Shown one piece after another: positions 25,092 to 37,897 of a stretch of DNA of 64,000 nucleotides. Each line of letters opens with the position of its first letter. Within the stretch, counting starts at the first letter, position 1. The stretch covers positions 115,188 through 179,187 of the forward strand of contig JACJZG010000006.1 of the NCBI GenBank assembly GCA_020635715.1. The letters run 5' to 3'. The position numbers were made by a program, and so were the translations under genes. Source of the DNA: Flavobacteriales bacterium (lineage in GTDB: Bacteria; Bacteroidota; Bacteroidia; Flavobacteriales_F; PHOS-HE28). Below the pieces are notes generated by a model. It did no database searches, was not told the DNA's origin, and saw only the letters and a program-made list of their open reading frames with translations.

Positions 25092-25856
25092 ATGCGCATT
25101 CTCCGTACGCTCCTCCGTTGGTCCGGTGCCATTGCGTTGTGGACCATCGTGGTCAGCGTGCTCTGGGTCGGCCTTCTTGGCATCGTGGATCCACCGGTCA
25201 CTTGGGTCATGGCCCAGCAGGCCAGGGAACAGAAGGAGTTCAGCAGGATGCAGACCGATCTGGATGGGATCTCGAGGCAACTGCCCTTGAGCGTCATCGC
25301 CTCCGAGGATCAGCGCTTCATGACCCACCATGGCTTTTCGTTGGAGGCCATGCGCAAAGCCTTCGAGAAGAACAAGAAGGCGAAACGGATCAAGGGGGGG
25401 AGCACCATCAGCCAGCAGACGGCGAAGAACGTGTTCCTATGGCCCGGTCGGAACTACCTGCGGAAAGGGCTCGAGGCCTGGTTCACGGTGCTCATGGAAC
25501 TGATGTGGACCAAGGAGCGCATCCTGGAGGTGTACCTCAACGTGGCGGAGATGGGCAAAGGGGTCTTCGGTGCGGAGGCCGCCGCACAACGATGCTTCAG
25601 CCGGCATGCATCACAACTCACCCGGGAACAGGCGGCCCTGATCACGGCGACATTGCCTGCACCACGTCGCTTCAGCTGTTCGAACCCATCCGGTTACATC
25701 CGTGGACGCCAGCAGTGGGTCCTGCGCCAGATGTACAACGTGGGCGACGTGCTGGATCCCGAGGTCCTCGCCAGGCGCCGCGAGAAGCTGGAACGGGAAC
25801 AGGAACGCAAGAAGGCGCGTGAAACGCGCAGGAAGCGCGCGAACAGCAGCTCCTGA
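25092..25856 (+). CDS. mtgA: Monofunctional biosynthetic peptidoglycan transglycosylase
   Basis: The 254-aa enzyme polymerises lipid II into glycan strands. It has one N-terminal membrane anchor (GAIALWTIVVSVLWVGLLGI) and a GT51 domain with the catalytic Glu in VIASEDQRFMTHHG, the KGGSTISQQTAKN motif and the second Glu region in ILEVYLNVAEMGKGVFG. No transpeptidase domain follows. The C-terminus is a highly charged Arg/Lys/Glu tail. A near-consensus TTCCTTTG lies 7 nt before the ATG. Confidence 0.95.
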   Translation: MRILRTLLRWSGAIALWTIVVSVLWVGLLGIVDPPVTWVMAQQAREQKEFSRMQTDLDGISRQLPLSVIASEDQRFMTHHGFSLEAMRKAFEKNKKAKRIKGGSTISQQTAKNVFLWPGRNYLRKGLEAWFTVLMELMWTKERILEVYLNVAEMGKGVFGAEAAAQRCFSRHASQLTREQAALITATLPAPRRFSCSNPSGYIRGRQQWVLRQMYNVGDVLDPEVLARRREKLEREQERKKARETRRKRANSSS

Positions 25857-25859
25857 GGA

Positions 25860-26927
25860 TCACTTCGCAGGATCCATGTGGATCTCCACCTGCGTGGGAT
25901 AGGCGAAGGAGAGACCCGCCGCCGCGAAGCGCCGCATCAGTTCAACGTGGATCAGGTTCTGCGTTTCGAAAATGTCCGCGCTCTTCCGGATGTAATAGAT
26001 GAACAGGATGTTCAGCGAGAAGTCCTTGAAGGCGGTGAAGCACACCAGCCGGTCCTGCTCCAGCCGTTCCTGGTGGTCGTCCACCAGCTTGTTCAGCAAC
26101 GCGATCGCCTCCTCCATCTTCGCCGGCGGGGTCTCATAGATCACGCCCAGCTCGTGCCGCACCCGGCGCGAAGGCTCAGCCGTCACGTTCTCCAGGATGG
26201 TGTCCGTGAACTTGATGTTCGGCACCACCATGATCGGTCCCTCAAGCGTGCGGATCCTGGTGCTGCGGATCCCCACTTCCAATACCGTCCCATCGTAGCC
26301 ATCCAGCCGCACGCGGTCGCCCACTCGGAAGGGTTTGTCCGTGAACACAGTGACCCCCCCGAAGATGTTCGCCAAGGTGTCCTTCGCTGCCATGGCCAGG
26401 GCAAGCCCCCCAATGCCGATGCCCGCCAGGAGCGCGCCCACATCGTATCCGGCATTGTTCAAGGCCACCACGAAACCCAGCCCCCAGAGCAGGATCTTGA
26501 TCGAGCTGCGCACCGCTGGTAGGAACTGGTTCTGGTCCAGGTCCTCGTTCCGGTCGCTCCGGTTCCGCGACAAAGCACCGATCAAGGTGTCCAGTACGCG
26601 GGCAATGGCCCAGGTCACAGCCAGCGCGATCGCCACGTGGAAAACGCGCTCCATCCACTTGTCGATGTGCGCGGGGATGCTCAGGCGCTGATACCCGAGG
26701 ATGAAGGATACCACGGTGACCAGCGTCACCAGCGGACGCCGCAAGGTGCGCACGAGCTCATCGTCCACCTGGTTGCTTGTGCGCGCGGCCATGCGGCTGA
26801 ACACCGTGCCTGCCAGCCACGAAAGACCTTTCCCAATGAGCCAGCCCACCGCCAGGACCAACAACGCATCGAACCACTGCCCCGGGTGATTACCCAGGAA
26901 CCGTTCCTTTTCCGCCCAGTCGATCAT
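25860..26927 (-). CDS. Small-conductance mechanosensitive channel (MscS family)
   Basis: The 355-aa inner-membrane protein has about four N-terminal transmembrane segments, the pore helix and beta domain ALAMAAKDTLANIFGGVTVFTDKPFRVGDRV, and a C-terminal vestibule domain (MEEAIALLNKLVDD to EIHMDP). It would open under membrane tension to release solutes during osmotic downshock. It is convergent with mtgA (3 bp apart) and divergent from the SDR gene. Confidence 0.93.
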   Translation of the reverse strand: MIDWAEKERFLGNHPGQWFDALLVLAVGWLIGKGLSWLAGTVFSRMAARTSNQVDDELVRTLRRPLVTLVTVVSFILGYQRLSIPAHIDKWMERVFHVAIALAVTWAIARVLDTLIGALSRNRSDRNEDLDQNQFLPAVRSSIKILLWGLGFVVALNNAGYDVGALLAGIGIGGLALAMAAKDTLANIFGGVTVFTDKPFRVGDRVRLDGYDGTVLEVGIRSTRIRTLEGPIMVVPNIKFTDTILENVTAEPSRRVRHELGVIYETPPAKMEEAIALLNKLVDDHQERLEQDRLVCFTAFKDFSLNILFIYYIRKSADIFETQNLIHVELMRRFAAAGLSFAYPTQVEIHMDPAK

Positions 26928-26932
26928 CCGTC

Positions 26933-26940
26933 TACTTTTG
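26933..26940 (+). promoter_or_regulatory. -7 promoter element of the SDR gene
   Basis: TACTTTTG matches TAnnTTTG and lies 47 nt upstream of the ATG at 26988. Confidence 0.5.
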
Positions 26941-26969
26941 AATGCGTTCGTGCCTCACGGCATTCGCGC

Positions 26970-27002
26970 CAAAACTAACCGCCAACGATGGGAGCAGACC
27001 AA
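26970..27002 (-). promoter_or_regulatory. Promoter of the MscS gene
   Basis: On the minus strand, TTG (27000-27002) and TAGTTTTG (26970-26977) are spaced 22 bp apart. The -7 element lies 42 nt before the MscS start, so it overlaps the SDR leader and gives face-to-face divergent promoters. Confidence 0.5.
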
Positions 27003-27701
27003 AGGAGCGAAGAACGGACCGTGGTGGTCACCGGGGCGGGCCGGGGGCTCGGTGCAGCCACCGTGCTGGCTTTGCTGGACAGGCCGAACACCACCGTGAT
27101 CGCGGTATCACGCGACCTGTCGGTGCTGCGCGAAGCCACGAAGGGCCACGGGCGCATGGTGCCGGTTGAACTGGACCTCCGCAGCCCCGAAGCAGCACTG
27201 GAGCTGGCCCGCACGCTGGGGCAGCGGCGCATACACGCACTGGTGCACAATGCGGGCATCCTGCACAAGGCGGACATGGGCATGCATGACCGGCCACGGC
27301 TGGAAGCGCTCTACCTGACCAACGTCATCGCACCGCTGGAGCTATCGCAAGCCCTGGTGCAGAACCTGCGCGGCGATCCACCGGGCCACATCGTGCACAT
27401 CGGCAGCATGGGTGGTTTCCAGGATTCGGTGAAGTTCCCGGGCTTGGTGGCGTACAGCGCGAGCAAAGCCGCGTTGGCCTGCATGGCCCAATGCCTGGCG
27501 GAGGAGTTCAAGGACCAGGGCATCCGGAGCAACTGCCTGGCCATCGGGTCGGTGGATACGGACATGTTGCGGGCGGCATTTCCGGGATTTCGGGCGGGAA
27601 CCACGGCGGAGGCCATGGGGGCCTACATCGCCGAATTTGCCTTGAAAGGACATAAGCTGTTCAACGGCAAGGTGTTACCTGTGTCGGCAACGACCCCATA
27701 G
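26988..27701 (+). CDS. Short-chain dehydrogenase/reductase family protein
   Basis: The 237-aa protein has the NAD(P)-binding TGAGRGLG motif at residues 15-22, the NAG stabilising motif (LVHNAGIL) and the catalytic YSASK preceded by the Ser region HIGSMGG. It is a classical SDR oxidoreductase; the substrate cannot be read from sequence, and FabG-like or sepiapterin-reductase-like roles are both possible. It is monocistronic, ending just upstream of the rRNA promoters. Confidence 0.88.
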   Translation: MGADQRSEERTVVVTGAGRGLGAATVLALLDRPNTTVIAVSRDLSVLREATKGHGRMVPVELDLRSPEAALELARTLGQRRIHALVHNAGILHKADMGMHDRPRLEALYLTNVIAPLELSQALVQNLRGDPPGHIVHIGSMGGFQDSVKFPGLVAYSASKAALACMAQCLAEEFKDQGIRSNCLAIGSVDTDMLRAAFPGFRAGTTAEAMGAYIAEFALKGHKLFNGKVLPVSATTP

Positions 27702-27733
27702 GGGGGCTGGATGAAATTTTTCTTGCCTTGGTG

Positions 27734-27763
27734 TTGCATCTGTGGAAACTCTCCCTACATTTG
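27734..27763 (+). promoter_or_regulatory. rRNA operon promoter P1
   Basis: TTG at 27734-27736 and TACATTTG at 27756-27763 are spaced 19 bp apart, a full match to the Bacteroidota -33/-7 consensus. It lies about 310 bp upstream of 16S. Confidence 0.75.
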
Positions 27764-27782
27764 CAGCCGCTTTCGGAAAAAC

Positions 27783-27791
27783 GTTCTTTGA
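27783..27791 (+). promoter_or_regulatory. boxA-like antitermination site after P1
   Basis: GTTCTTTGA occurs here and again before 16S and before 23S, resembling the NusB/NusE-binding boxA (core CTTT) of rRNA operons. The three-fold recurrence at functional positions supports the call. Confidence 0.5.
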
Positions 27792-27836
27792 AGCGCCCTC
27801 GGAAGGAGGAGGAAAAGTGGGGTCGGGCAAGAGGAG

Positions 27837-27853
27837 TTGAAAAAGTTTTTCAA
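27837..27853 (+). promoter_or_regulatory. Palindrome upstream of P2
   Basis: TTGAAAAA and TTTTTCAA form a perfect 8-bp palindrome around one base, ending 7 bp before the P2 -33 TTG. It is AT-rich in an otherwise GC-rich region and could act as an UP-like element or a regulator site. Confidence 0.4.
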
Positions 27854-27860
27854 CAAGCGC

Positions 27861-27890
27861 TTGCAGGTAAATCCAAAGACACTACTTTTG
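27861..27890 (+). promoter_or_regulatory. rRNA operon promoter P2
   Basis: TTG at 27861-27863 and TACTTTTG at 27883-27890 are spaced 19 bp apart, identical to the P1 geometry. It lies about 180 bp before 16S. Confidence 0.75.
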
Positions 27891-27972
27891 CCGTCCCGCT
27901 CGCGGAAACGTCCGCAACGAGAGAGCGTGAAAGACTGAACAAGCTGGAACGGGCCACGGCCCAGACCATACA

Positions 27973-27981
27973 GTTCTTTGA
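27973..27981 (+). promoter_or_regulatory. boxA-like antitermination site before 16S
   Basis: Second copy of GTTCTTTGA, downstream of P2 and about 90 nt before mature 16S. Confidence 0.55.
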
Positions 27982-28036
27982 CTTATTGTCCAATCTGAGA
28001 ACAGCAGGTGTCCTTGATGATCTGAGGATCAACATG

Positions 28037-28044
28037 AGAGACCT
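28037..28044 (+). other. 16S pre-rRNA processing stem, 5' arm
   Basis: AGAGACCT here is complementary to AGGTCTCT at 29610-29617, flanking 16S as an RNase III-type processing stem would. Confidence 0.4.
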
Positions 28045-28072
28045 CGTCAAGAACCAGATCGAACGAACATTT

Positions 28073-29595
<1,523 letters not shown>

Positions 29596-29702
29596 TTAGA
29601 GTAAAGGACAGGTCTCTGTCTTCCGTAGTGATACGGACTTCGACATCGCTGTCTCTCAGTTGGATGATACTTCTTAACGGTATCGCCGTTACCATTCCAC
29701 AT

Positions 29703-29779
29703 AGTCCTGTAGCTCAGTTGGTTAGAGCGCTACACTGATAATGTAGAGGTCAGCAGTTCAAATCTGCTCAGGACTACCA
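29703..29779 (+). tRNA. tRNA-Ile (GAT anticodon)
   Basis: The acceptor arm AGTCCTG pairs with CAGGACT, the D-loop is AGCTCAGTTGGTTAGAGC, the anticodon loop is CTGATAA with anticodon GAT, and the T-arm contains GTTCAAATC. The 3' CCA is encoded (29777-29779). It lies in the 16S-23S spacer. Confidence 0.96.
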
Positions 29780-29792
29780 CGGGATAGGCAAC

Positions 29793-29866
29793 GGGGAATT
29801 AGCTCAGCTGGCTAGAGCGCCTGCTTTGCAAGCAGGAGGTCATCGGTTCGACTCCGATATTCTCCA
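29793..29866 (+). tRNA. tRNA-Ala (TGC anticodon)
   Basis: The acceptor GGGGAAT pairs with ATTCTCC and contains the G3-U70 wobble pair that identifies tRNA-Ala. The anticodon loop is TTTGCAA with TGC. After the discriminator A the sequence is CGA, so CCA is not encoded and must be added by the CCA-adding enzyme, unlike the neighbouring tRNA-Ile. Confidence 0.96.
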
Positions 29867-29927
29867 CGATGCCACCTCACTTAGCGTCTTCCAACGCAAC
29901 GGAGGTGGCTGCCCATCCAAGGGCACC

Positions 29928-29936
29928 GTTCTTTGA
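29928..29936 (+). promoter_or_regulatory. boxA-like antitermination site before 23S
   Basis: Third copy of GTTCTTTGA, between tRNA-Ala and the 23S processing stem. Confidence 0.55.
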
Positions 29937-29943
29937 CATGTTG

Positions 29944-29961
29944 TTGGACAGACAAGAATAG
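29944..29961 (+). other. 23S pre-rRNA processing stem, 5' arm
   Basis: TTGGACAGACAAGAATAG pairs with the segment at 32923-32941, with a single extra base in the 3' arm, bracketing 23S. This is the expected RNase III processing stem. Confidence 0.65.
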
Positions 29962-30006
29962 ACCGAGTGATCGGTCCACCGAGCAATTAAGATCTTGAGC
30001 AGATCG

Positions 30007-32889
<2,883 letters not shown>

Positions 32890-32922
32890 ATCAGTACAGA
32901 TCGCTCGTGGAACGATCCTCGG

Positions 32923-32941
32923 CTATTCTTGTCTTGTCCAA
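32923..32941 (+). other. 23S pre-rRNA processing stem, 3' arm
   Basis: CTATTCTTGTCTTGTCCAA is complementary to 29944-29961 apart from one inserted T. Confidence 0.65.
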
Positions 32942-32969
32942 CGACCTGTCAAATCGTACTTACGATTTC

Positions 32970-33079
<110 letters not shown>

Positions 33080-33081
33080 CT

Positions 33082-33116
33082 GAACCCCGTTACGCAAGTG
33101 ACGGGGTTCTTTTTTT
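33082..33116 (+). terminator. rRNA operon intrinsic terminator
   Basis: GAACCCCGT (33082-33090) pairs perfectly with ACGGGGTTC (33101-33109); three more pairs extend the stem inward to a GCAA loop. It is followed by seven T residues. This is the strongest intrinsic terminator in the window. Confidence 0.92.
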
Positions 33117-33159
33117 AGTGCCTGTCGCATCCGGCAGGATCTTTGCCTCCCGATCGCCG

Positions 33160-34503
33160 ATGACCGCCTTGCGCTCCCTTCCGCTACTCGTCCTGAGCTT
33201 TGCTGCCGTTGGAACAACGGCGCAATCGATAAAAGGGACCTTCGAGCACCCACTGCCGGCCACGCATGTCGTGCTCTACCGCACCACGGGGTCCGATCAT
33301 CCAGCGCTCGATTCTGTTCCCATACGCCCCAACGGCTCCTTCGAGTTCCCGAAGCAGACCTTCCCGCCCGGATTCTATCAGCTCGGCATCCATGGCGATG
33401 ATCGGATCGACCTGGTGATCGACCCGAGCGATCCGGTCGTGGATGTAGCCTTTCACGGCACGCCACTCCAAAGGAACCTGAATGTGCTGCGCTCCGGCGA
33501 TAACCAGCGGATGTGGGCGTACAAGCTCGTGAGTCGTGCAGGCCAGGATGAACTGCTGGCCATCCGCGATCAGCGAGCCGGGGCTTCACCGCTCGATACC
33601 GCATTGCTCCACCGGCTGGACCATCATGAGGAGAGGGTGCGTGCGCGCATGAGTCGTGCCCTGGACAGCCTCAGTTCCATCGCGCCCGACGGCCAGTTCG
33701 CACGTGCCGTCCGGCTGGACCGGCAGTTGGACGCTGTCGCGCGTAGCGGGCCCGAAGTGATCCGCAGCACGTTCGACTTTTCCGATCCCTGGTCCTTGCG
33801 TTCGAACGCGTACGCCAAGGCGACCGTGATGTATCTGCAGAGCATCAAGTTCGACAACGAGTACGCCTACCACAGGGCCTGTGACACCCTGCTCTCCGAG
33901 GCGGCTGCCGACACCAGCTGCTGGCGTTATATGCGCCACCAACTGGTCGACATCTTCAGCACCTATGGGCCGGATGAGGTGGCTCAGTACCTCGTGGACC
34001 AGTACGTGATCGGGCCCGGTGCACTTCGTCCCCCGGACCCGGACCTGGTGCGGATCGCCGCTGTTCAACTTCGCCTGGCCCTCGGATCACCTGCTCCTGA
34101 CACCTTGCTCACGGTGCCGGGTGAACAGGACACCACACGCCTATCCGCGATCTGGCCAAGTCAGGACTACACCGGGCTCTTCTTCTATTCCAGCACCTGT
34201 GACCACTGCCATGCACAGATGCCCGGTCTTCGTGAACTTGTTTCCGAAGAGGATCCTCGTCATTTCAAGCTGATCGGGATCGCGCTGGATGCGACCACCG
34301 AAGAGTTCATGGCAACGATCGCGGAGGAGGGCATCAACTGGCCCTGCTACTCGGCCTTGATCGGTTGGGGCGAACCTGCGGCGAAGGCCTTCAATGTGAA
34401 GGCGACGCCGACCTTGTATGTACTGGACCGGCAGGGGCTGATCGTTGCCAAGCCCATGGACCATGTGGAATTGCGCGCGTTCCTGGACAAGGTGCGCAAG
34501 TGA
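33160..34503 (+). CDS. Secreted thioredoxin-like (TlpA/AhpC-TSA family) protein
   Basis: The 447-aa protein has a signal peptide (LPLLVLSFAAVGTTAQ) and an N-terminal DUF4369-like beta domain (IKGTFEHPLPATHVVLY, PNGSFEFP). A helical middle region precedes a C-terminal thioredoxin fold whose redox motif is C347-D-H-C350 in FFYSSTCDHCHAQMPG, followed by the cis-Pro segment NVKATPTLYVLD. It is probably a periplasmic thiol reductase for disulfide repair or cytochrome c maturation. The start is placed after the rRNA terminator at the signal peptide Met; upstream in-frame codons lie inside 23S and 5S. A GATCTTTG near-consensus -7 element lies at 33138-33145. Confidence 0.88.
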   Translation: MTALRSLPLLVLSFAAVGTTAQSIKGTFEHPLPATHVVLYRTTGSDHPALDSVPIRPNGSFEFPKQTFPPGFYQLGIHGDDRIDLVIDPSDPVVDVAFHGTPLQRNLNVLRSGDNQRMWAYKLVSRAGQDELLAIRDQRAGASPLDTALLHRLDHHEERVRARMSRALDSLSSIAPDGQFARAVRLDRQLDAVARSGPEVIRSTFDFSDPWSLRSNAYAKATVMYLQSIKFDNEYAYHRACDTLLSEAAADTSCWRYMRHQLVDIFSTYGPDEVAQYLVDQYVIGPGALRPPDPDLVRIAAVQLRLALGSPAPDTLLTVPGEQDTTRLSAIWPSQDYTGLFFYSSTCDHCHAQMPGLRELVSEEDPRHFKLIGIALDATTEEFMATIAEEGINWPCYSALIGWGEPAAKAFNVKATPTLYVLDRQGLIVAKPMDHVELRAFLDKVRK

Positions 34504-35328
34504 TCAGCATCGCAGTTTCCACACGGCGACCTCCGGAGGAAGTCCGGGGAGTGCTGGCTCTTCCTTGAACAGGCCGAATACCGTTGATCCCGATCCGCTC
34601 ATGGCCGTGTAGTACGCGCCCATCCTGATCAGGTGCTCCTTCAGCATACCGACCATGGGATAGGTGGTCAATACCCAGGGCTCCATGGTGTTAGGCAATT
34701 CCTTCGACCAGGAAGGGCCTGGGCCATTCCGAAGCATGCCCTCGATGTCCCAGCTCGTTCCAGTGGGGATGGTATGGCGGTAGGCTTCCGCGGTGCTCAC
34801 ATGGATCCCCGGGTTCATGAGCACGATCCAGTGGCCGCCCAGGTCCAGTTCAACCGGAGCAAGGACCTCACCACGACCACGTACGATGCACGCATCTCCG
34901 TGGAGGAAGAAGGGGCAGTCGCTCCCAAGCTTCAGGGCGTGGTGCGCGAGTTCGTCGGCCCCAAGTCCCAACCGGCACAGGGTATTGATGGCCCTGAGGG
35001 CATGGGCGGCATCACTTGAGCCCCCTCCAAGGCCGGCGCCCAGCGGGATGGCTTTGTGCAAGTGCATACGCAATCCGGGAAGTTCGCGACCCTGCTGCAG
35101 CAAGCGCACCGCCTTGGAACACAGGTCGCTGTCCAGTTCCCCCGGGATGTGGATCCCGCTCCGCGTATAGGCCAGCTCATTGGTTCCTAGCTCGGGCGCG
35201 ATAATGACCTCCAGGACATCGTTCAGCTGGACGGGAACGAACACGCTTTCGATCGCGTGGTAGCCATCCGGCCTGCGCGCCAGCACATTAAGGCCCAGGT
35301 TGATCTTGGCGTTGGGGAAGGTGAGCAT
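34504..35328 (-). CDS. ispE: 4-diphosphocytidyl-2-C-methyl-D-erythritol kinase
   Basis: The 274-aa GHMP kinase phosphorylates CDP-methylerythritol in the MEP isoprenoid pathway. It shows the family N-terminus FPNAKINLGLNVLARRPDGYH and the ATP-binding PLGAGLGGGSSDAAHALRAI, with a third GHMP motif near SGSGSTVFGLF. Length is normal. A variant -7 element (TACCTTCG, 35336-35343) ends 7 nt before the ATG, suggesting a leaderless transcript. It is divergent from accA across 76 bp. Confidence 0.95.
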   Translation of the reverse strand: MLTFPNAKINLGLNVLARRPDGYHAIESVFVPVQLNDVLEVIIAPELGTNELAYTRSGIHIPGELDSDLCSKAVRLLQQGRELPGLRMHLHKAIPLGAGLGGGSSDAAHALRAINTLCRLGLGADELAHHALKLGSDCPFFLHGDACIVRGRGEVLAPVELDLGGHWIVLMNPGIHVSTAEAYRHTIPTGTSWDIEGMLRNGPGPSWSKELPNTMEPWVLTTYPMVGMLKEHLIRMGAYYTAMSGSGSTVFGLFKEEPALPGLPPEVAVWKLRC

Positions 35329-35377
35329 CGCCCGGCGAAGGTATCGGGCAGGGTGTCGCCACCAACGCGCTTCCTTC

Positions 35378-35385
35378 TACCTTCG
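35378..35385 (+). promoter_or_regulatory. Variant -7 element of accA
   Basis: TACCTTCG lies 19 nt before the accA ATG. The same octamer precedes the divergent ispE, and TAACTTCG precedes gyrB, suggesting a tolerated TTTG-to-TTCG variant. Confidence 0.4.
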
Positions 35386-35404
35386 CCCATTCCAACGACA
35401 GACG

Positions 35405-36391
35405 ATGCAGACTTTCCTGGAATTCGAGAAGCCGATCCAGAGCGTGATCGAGCAGATCGAGAAGCTGAAGGAAGTGGCCACCCAGGGTGCCGTGGATGTG
35501 GAACCCACATTGCGCGATCTGGAGAAGAAGCTGACCGAGACCCGCAAGACGATCTACGCCGGCCTCACTCCGTGGGAACGCGTCCAAGTGAGCCGTCATC
35601 CGGACCGTCCTTACACCTTGAAGTACATCGACGTCCTTTCGGACAAGAGCTTCATCGAACTCCATGGTGACCGCACCGTGAAGGACGACAAGGCGATGGT
35701 GGGTGGTTTCGGGCAGATCGATGGCCGCACCGTGATGTTCATCGGGCAGCAGAAGGGGATCAACACCAAGATGCGGCAGTACCGCAACTTCGGGATGCCC
35801 AACCCGGAAGGCTACCGGAAGGCCTTGCGTCTAATGAAACTGGCGGAGAAGTTCAATAAGCCGATCGTCACTTTGATCGATACCCCTGGGGCCTTCCCTG
35901 GTCTTGAGGCCGAGGAGCGGGGTCAGGGCGAGGCGATCGCCCGGAACCTCTACGAGATGATGAAGCTCGAGGTGCCGGTGATCTGCATCATCATTGGCGA
36001 AGGCGCTTCCGGTGGTGCGCTCGGCATCGGGATCGGCGACAAGGTGCTGATGCTGGAGAACACCTGGTACAGCGTGATCAGCCCGGAATCCTGTTCCTCG
36101 ATCCTCTGGCGCAGCTGGGATTACAAAGAGCAGGCGGCCAAGGCCCTGAAGCTCACCGCTCAGGACATGCTGGCGAACAAGTTGATCGATGGGATCATCC
36201 AGGAGCCGGTGGGTGGGGCGCATGCCGATCCGGATGGTGCTGGCAAGCTGGTGAAGGCGGAGGTGATCAAGCACCTGGACAAGCTTGCCAAGGTGGACCC
36301 CGCCAAGCTCGTGGAACGCAGGATCAAGAAGTTCTGCGACATGGGCGTGGTGCTGAAGGCGAAGCCGGAAGCCAGGAAGCGGCGCTCCTAA
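35405..36391 (+). CDS. accA: Acetyl-CoA carboxylase carboxyltransferase subunit alpha
   Basis: The 328-aa subunit, with AccD, transfers carboxyl from biotin to acetyl-CoA at the start of fatty acid synthesis. It begins MQTFLEFEKPIQSVIEQIEKL (family-typical) and carries GDRTVKDDKAMVGGFGQIDG, LIDTPGAFPGLEAEERGQ and the GEGASGGALGIGIGD oxyanion region. The start follows from the family N-terminus. It overlaps the convergent lipoprotein gene by 4 bp at their stop codons. Confidence 0.96.
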   Translation: MQTFLEFEKPIQSVIEQIEKLKEVATQGAVDVEPTLRDLEKKLTETRKTIYAGLTPWERVQVSRHPDRPYTLKYIDVLSDKSFIELHGDRTVKDDKAMVGGFGQIDGRTVMFIGQQKGINTKMRQYRNFGMPNPEGYRKALRLMKLAEKFNKPIVTLIDTPGAFPGLEAEERGQGEAIARNLYEMMKLEVPVICIIIGEGASGGALGIGIGDKVLMLENTWYSVISPESCSSILWRSWDYKEQAAKALKLTAQDMLANKLIDGIIQEPVGGAHADPDGAGKLVKAEVIKHLDKLAKVDPAKLVERRIKKFCDMGVVLKAKPEARKRRS

Positions 36392-37683
36392 CGATTGTAC
36401 AAGGGGAGGATGTGGCCGATGGTGCCGCTCGTTCCCATGCTCGCGACCGTGGCGCCCGTGGTGGGGTCCACCGTGAGCAGTTCACCGCCCTGTGCCGCCA
36501 GGAGCGCACCGTTCACCGGGTCGTAGGCGAGCGCATCCGTCGGGAACCCACTGCGCAGTTCGGTGGCCACATGAGTGGCGTGGTCAAAGCGCATGAGGCG
36601 TTCCTGAAGGGCCACGATGTAAAGGTTGGCATTGAGCCGGACGACGTGCCGGATCGGTTCCCCTGGGAAGCTGCGCAGGTCCGGCGAGCCCCCCTGCTGA
36701 ATGTTCAACTCCTCGATAAGGCCTGATCCATCCACATTGGCGAAGTGAAGAAGCTGGTCCGCTGAACGCTCGAACCAGGCTACGTGCTCCTCCTGCAAGG
36801 GAAGCTGGTCCAGGATGGTACCGGCCGGGGTGTAGGTGACCACACGGTGCGCTCCCCCCACGATCGCCGTTTGCCAGGTGACGACCTCATCGCCCATGGT
36901 CACGATGGCTTCGCAACGGTGGTCGACCAGGCATTGTGCATTGAACCTTCCGCTTCCCTGTCCGGTGAACCCTCGGATGCGGCCATCGCGAGAGGCGAAG
37001 AACACCTGCCCATCACCGGGGTCCACCGTCACGGCGGTGAACTGTTGGTCCTGGTCGGTCGTGGTGGGTTGGACCTGCCAGGGGGTGGCCCCGGGCGCGG
37101 CGGGCAGCGCCTGAAGTGGGGCGTACCGTGCGCCGGCGACAACGAGGTGGCCGCTCCTACTGTTCACGGCGATGCCGTTGAAGTCCTGAACGGTCTCGAA
37201 GGGGGTCGAGGTGCCATCCGGTGCCAGCCGGTCGATGGTGGTCTGCTGCAGCGTGAAGGGCGGAGCCAGGAAAGTGGCCAGCAGTCGCAGCGGCGCTTCC
37301 AGGATGTTGACCTGTCTGAAGGCTCTGCCGTCGTTGGTGCCATCGGTGGCTCGGGCCGCAATGGTATACGTGCCAGTGGGGAGTCGTTCATCCGTGATGA
37401 CCAACGTTCGTTCATAGGTCCCTGTCGATCCATCCAGGTTGATCGTTCCGGCGCTCCCCACCACAGCACCATCCACATTGAGAAGTTCGACTGCAAGGCC
37501 GGTAAGCTGATGATCGTCGCTGACCTGGACGCGAACAAGGATGGTATCCGGAATGGCGATGGTGGTGCCAGGCACCGGCAGCAGGATCTCCACCACCGGC
37601 GGCCGCTCGTCCTTGTCCTTCCTGCACGATCCGAACAGCGACGCGATGAACACCGCGGCCAGCGCTGCATGGTGAAGCCTCAT
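36388..37683 (-). CDS. Lipoprotein with Ig-like domain and beta-propeller-like repeats
   Basis: The 431-aa protein has a lipoprotein signal (ALAAVFIASLFGSC), an Ig-like domain (PPVVEILLPVPGTTIAIPDT to about residue 130), then repeated blade-like segments such as FNGIAVNSRSGHLVVAG, FTAVTVDPGDGQVFFAS and DALAYDPVNGALLAAQGG. That pattern suggests a WD/YVTN-type beta-propeller. It probably faces the periplasm or the cell surface. Function is unknown. The ATG at 37681-37683 is preferred to an upstream TTG that overlaps the -7 element. Confidence 0.75.
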   Translation of the reverse strand: MRLHHAALAAVFIASLFGSCRKDKDERPPVVEILLPVPGTTIAIPDTILVRVQVSDDHQLTGLAVELLNVDGAVVGSAGTINLDGSTGTYERTLVITDERLPTGTYTIAARATDGTNDGRAFRQVNILEAPLRLLATFLAPPFTLQQTTIDRLAPDGTSTPFETVQDFNGIAVNSRSGHLVVAGARYAPLQALPAAPGATPWQVQPTTTDQDQQFTAVTVDPGDGQVFFASRDGRIRGFTGQGSGRFNAQCLVDHRCEAIVTMGDEVVTWQTAIVGGAHRVVTYTPAGTILDQLPLQEEHVAWFERSADQLLHFANVDGSGLIEELNIQQGGSPDLRSFPGEPIRHVVRLNANLYIVALQERLMRFDHATHVATELRSGFPTDALAYDPVNGALLAAQGGELLTVDPTTGATVASMGTSGTIGHILPLYNR

Positions 37684-37689
37684 ACCTTT

Positions 37690-37697
37690 CAAAGGTA
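37690..37697 (-). promoter_or_regulatory. -7 element of the propeller lipoprotein
   Basis: TACCTTTG on the minus strand ends 6 nt before the ATG, consistent with a leaderless or nearly leaderless mRNA. Confidence 0.55.
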
Positions 37698-37805
37698 AGG
37701 CGGGTGGACAAGGTGGAGCGATGGCCTTTGATCTCCACGATCACAATGTTGATCGGCTGCGCATGAGTTGTTCACTTCGGCTCCGCTGACCGATCGTTGG
37801 GGATC

Positions 37806-37813
37806 TACTTTTG
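37806..37813 (+). promoter_or_regulatory. -7 element of dnaB
   Basis: TACTTTTG matches TAnnTTTG; it lies 84 nt upstream of the dnaB ATG, so dnaB would have a comparatively long leader. Confidence 0.5.
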
Positions 37814-37897
37814 CCGCCCACCCACGCTTCGATCCTGTCGCACTTCCGCCTGATGAACATCGGGCCGCTGCGGGGTCGCCTGCGTTCGACATAAGCG

